64,000 nt of DNA from positions 131,819,032 to 131,883,031 of the forward strand of contig CM073591.1 of NCBI GenBank assembly GCA_037074705.1, in the 5' to 3' direction. The notes below the pieces were generated by a model, which was not told the origin of the DNA, ran no database searches, and saw only the letters and a list, made by a program, of their open reading frames with translations. Shown one piece after another: positions 24,430 to 37,000 of the stretch. The position numbers were made by a program, and so were the translations under genes. The stretch's first letter is position 1; each line of letters starts with the position of its first letter. This stretch comes from Zhengitettix transpicula (Eukaryota; Arthropoda; Insecta; Orthoptera; Tetrigidae).

Positions 24430-24519
24430 ATATATTAATGGATGTTATCCCACGAGTGTTCGAGTTTGTGCTCTGTAATTTAATAGTTGTATGTTTTATT
24501 GGTACTCACCAATTCTGGT

Positions 24520-24670
24520 ACTTTATTAAAAAAAAGTCCTTCGGAGATTTCTGTTGGTTTCTCTAATGGGAGGTTTTGTGTGACTATTTCTGTTGTGGTT
24601 TGTGAATATCATGTCGGTTGAAAATTCTGCGTATGTTTCCAAGTAATGTAGAAATACATAATGGGAAGAA
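24520..24670 (-). pseudogene. Possible Penelope-like element fragment
   Basis: The minus-strand reading includes LLGNIRRIFNRHDI followed by interrupted frames. This resembles the segment between the reverse transcriptase and GIY-YIG domains of Penelope-like elements (typical form ..IRRI.N.H.I). It is short and broken, so the call is tentative. Confidence 0.35.
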
Positions 24671-25635
24671 TGAATTTATTAGAACATTTATTGGATCTTC
24701 AGGTTTTTGCTTTGTTTAATTATGTACCTCAGAGCAGATGTTGCTGGCTGTAGTAAATAGACTGGTAGCAATATCTAATTTGGCGCTATAATGGAGATTG
24801 GATGCAAAACTTAAGTATCTGCCAAATTGTGTAGGGTTTTCTTTACATTTCCAAACTTTATAAGACAAGAGTAAAAGGTATGATAAAGATTGTAATGTAA
24901 GACACACAGCTGTCAGGTAAATTATCATAATTCTTGGAATTGAAATTTGTATAAAATAAAAGCAGATGGATGGAAAGAGATACTATTGAAATGGAATTTT
25001 AAATTTGGTTGACTGGAATGTATTGTCTGATTTATGTTAGAGCATGCAATTCTGACACTTGGTTACAGACTGTGATGCAAAAGTAAATTATTAAAATAAA
25101 TATTTTGGCTATTTCAAAATAACCAATAATTGTATTTCTGGAGAAGTCAGCCATTTTATAAGAACATAAAAAATCTAGTTTTTTTTAAAGTTCATGCAAA
25201 TATGGATCAGGTAATTAAAGTAATAATTATGCTCAATTTTTGTTCACAGTGAAACAATTTTCTGTACAACCTTGATTTTGAACACTGTTTTTGCAGATGA
25301 TTATGGCCGTATGGGTCGAAAGTTCCTAGTTTAGAATAAAAATTTTTTGACTGACAGTAGTGTTGATTATTGTATCACCTGAGGGCTAGAAAGGGCTTAT
25401 AATTAACACCGATTGTGTACTCCTTGAAAAACTGTTGGCCTATTACTAAGGTAGCTAAATATATTTTTTTTTATCCAAGTTTGGCATATTGCTCTTATAA
25501 TATAAATGTAAGTTTGATTTCATTATATATAATAAAATATTATTGCAACAATTTTAAATTTTCTACAAATATGTTTACATTTTTGTTTTTAAAATCTAAA
25601 TTTGTCCTAAATAATATATTGTAGAATTATTTTGT

Positions 25636-25680
25636 CACCTGACAAAGTGCAAAAGATGGAATGAAATGTTGTTTTATATT
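25636..25680 (+). repeat. Hammerhead-core-like motif next to a tRNA-like sequence
   Basis: CACCTGACAAAGTGCAAAAG..GGAATGAAATGTTG has the order CTGANxA - spacer - GAAA seen elsewhere in the window, but position 8 of the core is A, not G. It directly adjoins the tRNA-like block at 25722-25799 on the opposite strand. Confidence 0.35.
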
Positions 25681-25721
25681 TGTAATATAGATGATAATAA
25701 TTTTCTGACTTATCAGAACTG

Positions 25722-25799
25722 GCAACCGAACCTGATGCCACTGTTCAGTACACGGGAGCTGTTTAATAGACAGGTGTTCTGCCACTGAGCTATCCTGCC
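25722..25799 (-). repeat. tRNA-like sequence, probable SINE head
   Basis: On the minus strand GGCAGGATAGCTCAGTGGCAGA gives a 5' arm and a good pol III A box, and GGTTCGGTTGCC 60 bases on gives a B box. The anticodon arm is poorly formed and the 3' acceptor strand does not close cleanly, so this is more likely a tRNA-derived SINE than a working tRNA. Confidence 0.5.
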
Positions 25800-28002
25800 A
25801 AATCATTGCTCTGTATTGGTTTCAATCTCTTTTCCACATATATACCTGTATGTACATACAATTTACTGTTCCCATTCTTTCATGGTCTAATTCAGGGATA
25901 CAATGATGAACGAAAGAATAAATGGATTATTATATGATTTACAGTACTGTCAAGTATTTTCAATATTTCTTCACAATTATATTCCTAATTATTTATACCA
26001 GTTCTTGATGTTTGATGCTATGTAAATATTCTGAATTATCACAGGTATAACAGAACATACTGTTACACTTAGATCCAGAATTATTTCACAAAACAAATTG
26101 GTTCCTTGTGGTCATATATTTATACCTTGGTTTAATGATCATGTTGTAATTTTTAAATATTTTAATTTGTTCCACAATTTTATTGGAAGTTTTATGTCAT
26201 TCACTAGTCATTAGTATGTCTTCCTGTTCAAATTGGCAGTTCTACTTCAATTTTTTTTTATCGATATTAAAACCAAGACATCATTTTGATCTATCTCATT
26301 GGATCATTAATCTCTATTGCCATGTCCCTTAAATAACTTGTTTAATCACAATTAGAATAAAACAAAAATGTCATACATCTTAAACAAGTGTAGAATTACA
26401 AATAATTTATTAAATTGATATTATAGATCTTCAGAAAACTAACAGTTCTACAACTCATAACAAAACAGACGAGTATGACGGCATAATTTCATAATTAAAT
26501 AAATAATTTAAATTAGAGAATGTAAGATGAAAAGAATCAAACAGCCTTATCTTCCACTTGTTTAGTATATAAATACATAATAAAAGGAGGAAACTAAAAA
26601 AATTGGAATATACTAATTCAGCATCAAAGAAGTTAGCCATGGCAATAAAATCAAGATCAAATTTACTAGTTACAATCCAATATTTTGTAGAATATTACGA
26701 CTGGGTTCAATACAATGACAGTTCTTGATACCACATTCTTATATTTTTGGTGTATAATTCTAAAGCCACATAATGTCGTCTGCATTTATTGTCAAAAAAT
26801 TCCACATTTTTTTGTTATGTTTCTCACTGAAGTTATTTATAAATAGTGATCAAAGTTGTGTTTATATTATTATCAAAGAACCTAATACATTCTTACATGA
26901 AAGCAACAACAACAAAGTCAATTATCTCAATACTCATTTCTTTCATGTAAGTGTGAAATCAACTGTGAGTGTGAAGGTATAATCTGGAGAAAATTCTTTG
27001 TTATTTTTATAAGACATTTCTTTTATGTACGAAAACATTCTATTAATCAACTTAAACAACAATAATTACTCTACATCAGTTTTTAAATATCTGTGAGGTG
27101 CATTTTAAGATATTTTATAAAAATGAAATTCAGGACCAAATGGTGATTCTAGATTTGATAAATAATAAACAAATATAATTCAAAAACTTTCCCATCTAAC
27201 ATAGGTATTTCCTTGTATTTTCTACAGGAGTTAGTACAAAACCTTTGCTTCATTCATACAACAGAACAATAAAAAATATGAATTAAATACAGTGATCTTA
27301 AAACATACTGTACAAGCAAAAAAACAAACTTGTTAAACATATAATTAAAGCTTACACTGCTTATAATTAACAGTAATAGGGATTTTATTTCCAGTTCCCA
27401 CCCCTGTTCGGAACATCTGCATTTACCTAATACTGACATATCACAGGGGATGTGCCCACAACTCTATTGGTTTAAATTTTCTAAAACCAAAATATGATTT
27501 ATAAACAATAGAAACTTGAAAATAAAATCATATAGAAGATAAAAAAAAGCCTCCTGTGTGACTAGTAAATTTCACACATATCGGTAACATGGACTGCAAG
27601 AGTTTTCAAAGTTATCAATAAATAATCAAGTAGTTTATTCACAATAATGCTGCATGCTTCTCTTGAAGTAGTCATTAACTTTTATACTTTTCTTAAATCT
27701 CTTATGATCATTATATACAACAAAGAAATGTCAAGTATTATACACACGTACATGAAATAATGATACATGCCCAATTCCAATACTAATGAAACGATGCAAT
27801 AATGACAAACAATATTTCACAAACTTTTGTTCAACATTCCACTTAATACCTTTTCACAATATGCAGACTTCTAAACATATTTTGTTGATGTATTATCAGT
27901 AAGTATCTCTGCACACTGTTATAGTTCATATCGCAATTAACAGCCTAAATAATTCCTCTATAAGGGAACATAATCTCTTCATTAAAATAGAAAGATGTCT
28001 TG
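25800..28002. other. Intergenic DNA, including the SPPL3 3' UTR side
   Basis: AT-rich with no gene recognised. The part nearest 28002 should hold the SPPL3 3' UTR. A minus-strand AATAAA at 27634-27639 is one possible poly(A) signal, giving a UTR of about 370 bases. Several other AT-rich matches exist. Confidence 0.4.
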
Positions 28003-31000
28003 TCAAACTTCTAAGTGTTTTGCTGGTGGATGAATGATAAACGGCTCACTCCACATTCTTCGCAAGTCACCCTGAGGATACATAAATAAATAAAATTCAC
28101 AAAATATAGAATAAGAGCAAAATTATAGTTAAAACAGGTGTCTACTGATAAAACAACCTAATATATAATTGATACGGTCTGGTAAGAGAGTTAATGGATT
28201 ACCTGAAATTGTTGGACAGGAAACAGTAGAAATTTTCAGACACACTAGCCTCCTTCTACAGGACATAAATGTCTACCTCATGCTGGCAAACTGCAGTGTG
28301 TGGTTAGTCCATGCCTTGAAGGAGGAGGATAACACTTCTGAAAATTTGAACTGTTTCATATTCAACATGGCAACACCAACCTTCAGTCTCAAGAAACCAC
28401 GAACTTGCACACTCTCTATTTCCTGTCTATATAAATTATTATTACTCTTTATATATATATAGCTTGAGACTTGTAGCAAGTTGTGTCAAGACATGATTTG
28501 CAGTGGGGGTAGACTGGAGCTTAATTTAACATGAGCCATTGTTGTGGCAACTTGGTAGTGTCAAAACATTGACATTGACACATGGAAATATAGTGTGTTC
28601 AGCTCAGGATATGTTGTGCACTAGAAACTCACCCGTAAAAGTTAAGAGATGATAAGTACAGGGTATGATAAAAAAAACCTTGCTGCTGTCTGAATATCCC
28701 ATTCACAAGAATATAATTAATGTTTCTAAAAATGATAGTAGAGTTGACTTACTATAACTCTCGACCTATATCTCTGTGTGTGTGTAATGGAACATGCACT
28801 TCACATTAGTGATCCAGTATTTTATCCCATAATATTGCTATGAACCAAACATACCATCTAACATACGGGTCATCTCCCCCCCCCCCCAAAAAAAAAAAAA
28901 CAACCACCACTAAATGCAAATACACTAAAGTGTTAATTTTTTATGTAATTTTGTACATTAATATGCTTATATGTAAATTGCAGTCACTAGACCAAGAATT
29001 TCTAACGTATCTATAACCAATGACTCCAACTTTCACATTCAGATAAGCCATATTATTATTTACAGTTACAGTATCCTAACTTTCCTATGAATAATGTTTG
29101 ATGAAAAATTATATACTACTAAAATTTCTTTAGGAATGTGAATACGTTTTACCTATTGGTTGTTAATTTAGATTATTATCCACTTAAAACTCCTTAATGA
29201 ACATAAAATAATAAAACAATCATATGAAAAAGTCATGTAGACAAAGATGGGCATGAAAAGTTAATTTCTTAGCCAGTTAAAAGCTGTAAATAAGAGTATA
29301 CGTACCTTGAGGTAGGCCATTGTTAGTAATGGTAGTAATGTAAAAGGGACAAGATATAAAAGAGCTGGTTGTGCTGCCTTGAATACTTCTGATGATACAG
29401 TTGCAGTAAGCAATCCTAAAAAGTATCCTATCAGAGAGCAGTGGAAATAACTGTAACATATTCAAAACACGGTATAAGTTCTTGTTCCTGAAACAAACTG
29501 GAGATAGCTATAATACTATTGACATTCCGTCTATTCTATTTTATTAACAGAAATCATAAATAACTAAAGTGAAAAGACATATTACTTTCAAGGAACATAG
29601 TTTCAGATAATTAAAGTGTCTGTTTCTAGACAATTACTGAAATGTAATAGAAACAGTTAATACATTTATAAAAAAATAAGTTCAAGTTCCTGTTAAATAA
29701 AAATATGTGGACAAGTGGGTGATTGATGTGAGCTTCATTTTCATTATATAATTTTTTTAATTTTTACACAATAAGTTTTTCAGGAATTCCAAGAAGTAAT
29801 TAATTTTTTCTCTCTTAATCAGATTAGTATTTTCACCTCTCCATAAATCTTTTTGCAGATTACTCCAAGGTAGGATCTAAGCCATCGCTCCACCCAAAAT
29901 CAGAATTAAAGTCTTCAATGATCAACCTCTTTGCTGATTACATTTATTTTAACAGTTGCTGAAAGAACTGTAGCAGACTATCTTCAATAAACTTGAATTT
30001 CTCTCTTTGAAAAAGATGACTGCTGCAGGGTGGTCCAAAAACTTGCATACATTCCTTTAGCACTTTTTATTTAATAAATATTTCAAGTTGACAGAGTAAT
30101 TCTAAACTCCTTTGCAACTAACAATTTTTTCTTGATGATGGGAAAATTTTAATGCAATAGAAAAACCTTGACTATAAGATATTGGATGCAGAGTTCCCAT
30201 ACATGAATTTCAGCATCAAAGGAATTTAAGGGTATGGTTTTTTATTTTAGTATGTAATAATGATTAAAGCTGTTGTAGCATGATATAGTGAATAACTTAA
30301 TAGCAAACTGTATATTTATTAATTTAAAAATACTGTCAATCAAAAGGAAGACTTCTTTTTATATGTCCAATGTAAATTGCAGTGCATTTCATTTCATATA
30401 TGACTAGGAGACTCCTTAAAGATTTTCTTTTATTATAGATATATGAATACAGTCAAATTAGTCAGAAATAATTTATTAAAAAACATTAAAATTAACTCAT
30501 TGTTATTATTTAAATATAGTAGGATTTGTTGATTTACTCCATTGTACACCTGATGAAGTCCTACATTGCGAGTAAAACACTTGATGCTTTTTGTTAATAA
30601 ATTACTTCTGACTAATTTGGCTATGTTTGTACATCTATAATTTTATTGAAGTCAGATAAATACAACTGTTTTCCTTTATTTCCTGTCTGCTCTGTTAACC
30701 TAGTGTATCCACTAATCTACTAAAAAAAGAAGGAATGTATTGGCCATGATAATTAAGCTACTTCCAACTTTTTAATTCAGATAAACCGCAATCAGTCTTA
30801 TTTTCTTATATTCTTCCAGTTGTTCACATAAAACCATGTTTTCATCTCAAATTTTCAGGGATATTAACCTCCTTCCTCATTCTGTAGCCTAAAATTTTAA
30901 CTCCCATTTCCTAATCCATTCTGTTGACGTGGTGTGATCACATATCTCATTAACAATTTTTAAGTATAAAGTTGTATACAATTGAATTAACGCCAGATAC

Positions 31001-34000
31001 AGAGTAAACACCAATGGTACAAGAATTTACATGTGTAAATAATGCCTGGAAGCGGGAGGGACAGATTTTTTGTCTCAACAACACAGTGGATGGTCATTGG
31101 GCAGAGGAAGTGAATGGTCAGCCCAGATGTGCAGAGGGCAGTAAGGAGTTACTTGGGGGACAGTGAGGAAACTGTTTGTAAAACGGACCAGACAGTCATG
31201 AACCAAGTTGTTGAAGGCACATTTCATAGCAGAAAAAATATGCTGCTACGCTCATTGGATAGCGTTGGCATAAGGATAGCAAAGAAGGTGTTTGTAAAAC
31301 TGATTGGATGATGGAGGACCTTCTGTCCTAATGACACCTATTTCTTTTAACAGTGCTCATTTAGTATATCTGTGTATGAATTATGAATAATTTGGCATAA
31401 TTAATTAGTACCTTAATTTTCTGTTTAAATTCAGTTTGACAGTCTGTGTCAAACGAAATTAAGAATAAATTATACTATTTTTTTCCCCAAGAAAGATAGT
31501 CTCAATAACCAACCTTACCTCAAAATAGTCATAATATAGATAAAGACAATGTAAATGCACAGTCAGATAAAATAATGAGTACTTTAGAAGTTATGAATGA
31601 GATAATAGACAAAGTATGTGCAAATTTAGTGTTCTATGCATGATTTGGTAAAATTTGAAGCAAAAGAAAATGATGTGGGATCTGAGGAATCGAGTATCAA
31701 AGTTAACAAAGGTTTGAGAAATGAAAAACATGAAATTGAAAAACAATTGGGTTGTGTTAACAGTCATTTGACATTTTCTGTAAACACGAACACTGAAAAC
31801 AATAGTTAACTTGGTGCGCTGTCTGAAAAATTTTATACATTGCAGGAAATGAGTGTTACGAAAATAAACATCTTGGACTGAATAGTAGGAAAAGGAATCC
31901 ACAATAGTAAATTGAACAAAGAGAAATATATGAACACAATTGATGTAAAAATTTGTTCATCTGTAAATTACAAAAATTACGTTAGGGATATAATGAATAA
32001 ATTTTGGATGACAAAGTCAGCTCACAGAAATAATTGAGTATATCTAATGTAAAAATTGCTAAAGACTACTTTTTGGTAAATGCAAGGATAAATTTTTGGA
32101 ACACCTAGTGCCCATTGAAAGTGCTGGCTTTGTACTGCTTTGGGTAGAATATTTGCTCGAAATATTGCAGCGGAGGAAGATCAAGCATTTTGCAATTAAG
32201 ATTGTTTTCCTCAACATTTACTACTTATCTGTTTTCCAGTTTTTGAAGTTAATTGCCTCATGATATTATTCTTTGTGGAAAGGAAAGGAGTGTACTTAAA
32301 ATGCAGTCCCAAATTAGGCAAGTACTTAGAGGAAATCATTAAAGTCCTACCACCCGAGGGAACAAAAGTTTATCAGTTGTGAATATTAGTTACTTCAAGA
32401 TATAGTCATAGTCATTTTTATGTAATAGAGAGTATTTTATGTGTACAGTAAATTCATTTGAGATTAATTGTCCTTAGTGCACCATTAACCATATGCACTG
32501 GTGGTAAGAAATTGTAATGGGAGAAAATTGTAGGATTAAATCAAATTTTTGTAACCCCAGTAGTGGGATGTGTGTGAATGTGTTGTGCACTTATGGAGTG
32601 TTATACTCCATTATATATTGAAATGAAGTAAAATAAGTTTTACTAGTAGAAATCATTTTTAATTTTTAACAAGTATTTTATTGTTTTTCTCATATGTATA
32701 GACATAAACTAAATTTGAACTTGAAAATATTAATCATTTAATGATGAATACTTTGAATCTGAGTAGAAGGCAAGGTAAATTGTTGCTGTGTCAACATAAA
32801 TATTTTATTGTTGTATCTCAACTGAGATATTTGAGTATTTACGTCTAGTGAAAGACAGTTATTAATATCGAAGGAATACTTAATTATTGAGACAGGCTGA
32901 AGAATGAAAATTGAATGGCAAAAATAAAGTTTACACAGACTTAATATGTTACAAATAATAATAGAAATTCAGATTTTAGATTAAGTTAATTTTGTTATTA
33001 TTATTAAATATCTAGTTTTAAATGTAACCATATTCAACTTTTTGTAAAGAGTTAATGTATGTTTAGATTAAGTTGTACATATGGTTTGTAAAAGAAGTTT
33101 TGACAATACTTTTTGGCAAGGGTGGTAAATGTGATGTGATTGTCTATCTCATTTATAATTTTTGGAGTATAAAATTTTATACAATTGACTTAACACCAGA
33201 GACAAACTGTGTACCAACAGAACAAGAATTTGCTTGCATGAACAATGCACCATGCCGGGAAGTGGAAGGGAGTTTTTTTATTTTATCTCGACAACGCAGT
33301 GGGCGGTCACTGGGCAGACGAACTTAATGGTCAGCCTAGATGTGCAGAGGGCAGTAAGGAGTTGCTAGGGGTATGAGGAAGCTATTTGTAAAACAGACTG
33401 GACGATTACAGAACCAAGTTGGGAAAAGTGTGTTTCATAGCAGAAAAAATATGCTCCTGTGCTCGTTAAGGTGCAGTTGGGCAAGGAAGCTGTTTGTAAA
33501 ATGGACTAGATGATGGAGGATCTTCTGTAGCAGAGAAAAGATGAAGGGTCACTGTTCGCCATTTCCTGAACTTTGGTTACGTAAGAAAATCCTGTGATTT
33601 TCTTTTATTACATTTCTAAAATATCAATCGTCCATCCTAAGTTAGTTTTGCATTCCACCCTGAAAGATTTCTTTTAACTGCACACATTTTTTATATTTGT
33701 GGATCAATTGTGAATAATTTGGCATAATTAATTAGTACCTTAATTTTCTGTTTAAATTCATGTAAATCCATGTCAAATGAAATTAATAATAAATTATAGT
33801 ATTTTTTTTACGAAATCTAGTCTTACTAACCCACCATACCACACTTTTATTATGTTTATCCTATAATTGGTCATGTGTCCCATATTTTATTTTTATGACA
33901 AAATGAAGTTAAAATTCATCCTCTAATATTTAATTACTTTATTAATGTCCACATCATCTGATGTTTTTTTAGTAATTGCAATAACTAACAAATGAAGAGC

Positions 34001-37000
34001 CAGTGAGACAGCTGCATTAGGCTTGTTTCACTAGAATAATTGTTTTGGGGAGGAACAATAGTGCTGTAGGCTCAGCTGATACATTCACAAAAGCGTTCAT
34101 AGACGTTCGAGCTGGCCTTTATTTGTGCATGTAAGGAAATTGATAAATTTTATGCAAGTGAACAAAGACATTAGTGATCTTGGAGGCTCTGTGGAATATC
34201 AGTAATCTTGGCGGTGTCTTGAAGACAACATGGATCTCAATGTGGTCATAATGGGACATAAAAGTGTGGAGCTTGACACACCAAATGAATAGTTATGAAT
34301 GAAGAATTTTGAATGATAAAGTAATAGTAAGATTATTAATAAATGTAGCAAATGAAATTAGTTGTAAAAAATTACAATAAAGCAAAGCTACTCAATATTC
34401 GCTGCTTCTTTGATTCATATATAAAAACCATCAGCAATTCATTTGCAAGTTAATGACAACTATTGCTTTGGGCTTTCAATATATGACACAAGTTAAAAAA
34501 AAGAAAAATTAATTCTATAAAATAATCACATCAAACATATTAATCACATGTTACAAATATCACAATTGAGAGAATGTATTCAGATAAGTATTTCTTTAAT
34601 GCTAATGAAACATTGCATTTTAGTACAATTTTTGTTTAAGTGTGTTTCATCCACACTTTATTCTTTTATACTCTTGCACTAATTATCTTCTACTAATAAG
34701 TATACTTTTTTTGAAAATTTGGATTTTGACAGTATGAATTATTACTGATGTCTAAACATGATTGAATGTTTGCTCCTAACATATGTATGACATATTTGGT
34801 ATTATTTGAATCAACTCAATACATATCCAACCCTTAAGTAACATACAATATTGTAAGTTGAAATAAATACACTTAAGTCTGGGTGATCCTAGTAGGTATA
34901 CTTCTTCAATCAAGTAAATTAAAATGTACAGGTTCTCTTACCAATGCTATAAATACCCCAAAGTTAACATGATCCTGTTTTCTTTTACAAATGAATAAAC
35001 TGCAAAACTTGTACAGATGCTTAGTTATAGTAGCACATATAAAAATAAGAAGACTACAAAGGCTGGGGCACATGATTAAATAAATAATAGTTAAATAAAG
35101 CAAGTTATGGATGGGAAATCAGAAGGGAGTAGACAGGCTGTAACACAAAAAATGACATAGGTGTAGAATGTAGAAAATGACCTAAGAGAGTTGAAAGTGG
35201 AGAAGGAAAACGGAGAGGAAGTGAAGGGTCTCCGAGAACTGTACCCAGAGTTCAGGAGTAAGTAAATAATTATAGTTGGCATAGGTTTTAAACCACAAAC
35301 TCTCTCATAGAGCTAATGGATGTTCATAGTCACAGGAAGTCCAGGACCATAAAAAAGAATTACAAATTAATTTTTTTCACTCTTTATATATTTCTACCAC
35401 TTTGCATATTTAATGGTCCTCAAGTGTTTTATGTTTTCTTCAGACTTATTCCATGGATTATAAATCTTGGATTACATGATGAAATAGTGTCTTATGCTTT
35501 TTTTTCTTCTGTGAGATGCCATCAATGCATTCAGTTATTCCCTCAAGAACATCAAGTAGTTTTATATTTTCTGCTGTTGAGAGCTTGTGATTTATCAGCT
35601 TTCTGAAATAGTCTCTATTTAAGTTGTGCCAACAGCCTATTCTGGAAAACAGTGGCTCAGTAGTATTATTCATATAGTGATGAGTTTTACTTACAATGTG
35701 TTCCATGAAATCCCCATTAAAGATATTCCAACACATTTTTTCATCACCAAATAATGAAATAACCACTTATTCCAGTTATTGTATAGTTAAAGTTCTATGC
35801 CAGTGGTACAAATTTTGTCCACTCACCCATCAAAGACTTTTACTATAGAACTTAGCAAACTCTCTGAAATGAAACATGGGTTAACATCACAAAAGCCGAT
35901 GCTGTATATTTTAATTCATCAGCCACAAGAAAAACTATTTTCAATACTTTTCATAACATAGGTTTTATATTTCATGCTCTTCTTGGTTACAAAATTTTTA
36001 TCATACCTTTTAATCATAATTTTTCAATCTGTGAGTGATAATTCAATATTTATTGTTATTTTATCTTATTCTTCTATGTCTCACGACAATATTTTTGTTA
36101 AATTAAAAATACTTATTTAATTGCATTAAAAATTTAAATAATTAAAAATTAATACGCAACTAAAATTTATAAAATACCTAAGTTTGCTGAACTGCCTTGG
36201 AGGAGGTACCCCAGTATCACCTAAATGAAGTAACTGGGACTTTTTGTATGCATCATAGCGCAAAACAAAGCAGAGCAACAATCCAGGCATTACAACATCA
36301 CCTAGTCCCAGCATTGAAAAATGGCCTGCATGATGCATGCTAGGAAACACAAGTTTTCCTGGTAATGACAGTTTTGGAGCTTCCCTTGCAGCAGCTCCAC
36401 CTAAGTGAAACTTGCGAGCCACAAGTCCAACAGGATTTTCTGCAGGTCTTGTAGCAACCTGTTGAGAAAGTTACAAATATAAATAACTGGCAATGACTTA
36501 ATATTAGAATGGTAAATAAGTAGTTTGTTTGAAAGTAACCAAAAAAATTCTATACAAATCCATAAAGTAATAGAGAAAGTATAGTTTTTTTGCAAGTCAT
36601 TATGACTGATTCTCGTTTTATTGTGTTTATTGGAGCGCGATTGATGATATTGTAGTGAATAAGTTTAAATTAAAGTCGAAGAGAGTCAAAAAATATTCCC
36701 AGTAACTTTACAGAAGTACTCCTGGTACCAAATATTATCCGAAATACTCACAATACCTTAAGAGCGACAAAAAAACACTCCCAGTAACTTGAGTTGAATT
36801 TTTTTGTTCCCTTAGGGACTTAAAAATATATTTAGTACCCTAATACAGAGAATTATACTCACAGTACCCTAAGTGAGTCAAATTTTCTTTATGCACCTTG
36901 AGAGTGAAAAAATGACTGCCTGTACTATTGAAAGTAAAAAATAATCTTGCTACCTTAAGAGAATCAAAAATACTCCCAGTACCTTAGGATAGTGTAAAAA

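Noticed and set aside
25722..25799. Functional tRNA gene
   Set aside because: A and B boxes are present, but the acceptor and anticodon arms do not pair properly.
35458..35766. 102 codon minus-strand open frame
   Set aside because: No recognisable domain and no splice context. It could be an unknown transposon fragment, but I cannot support it.
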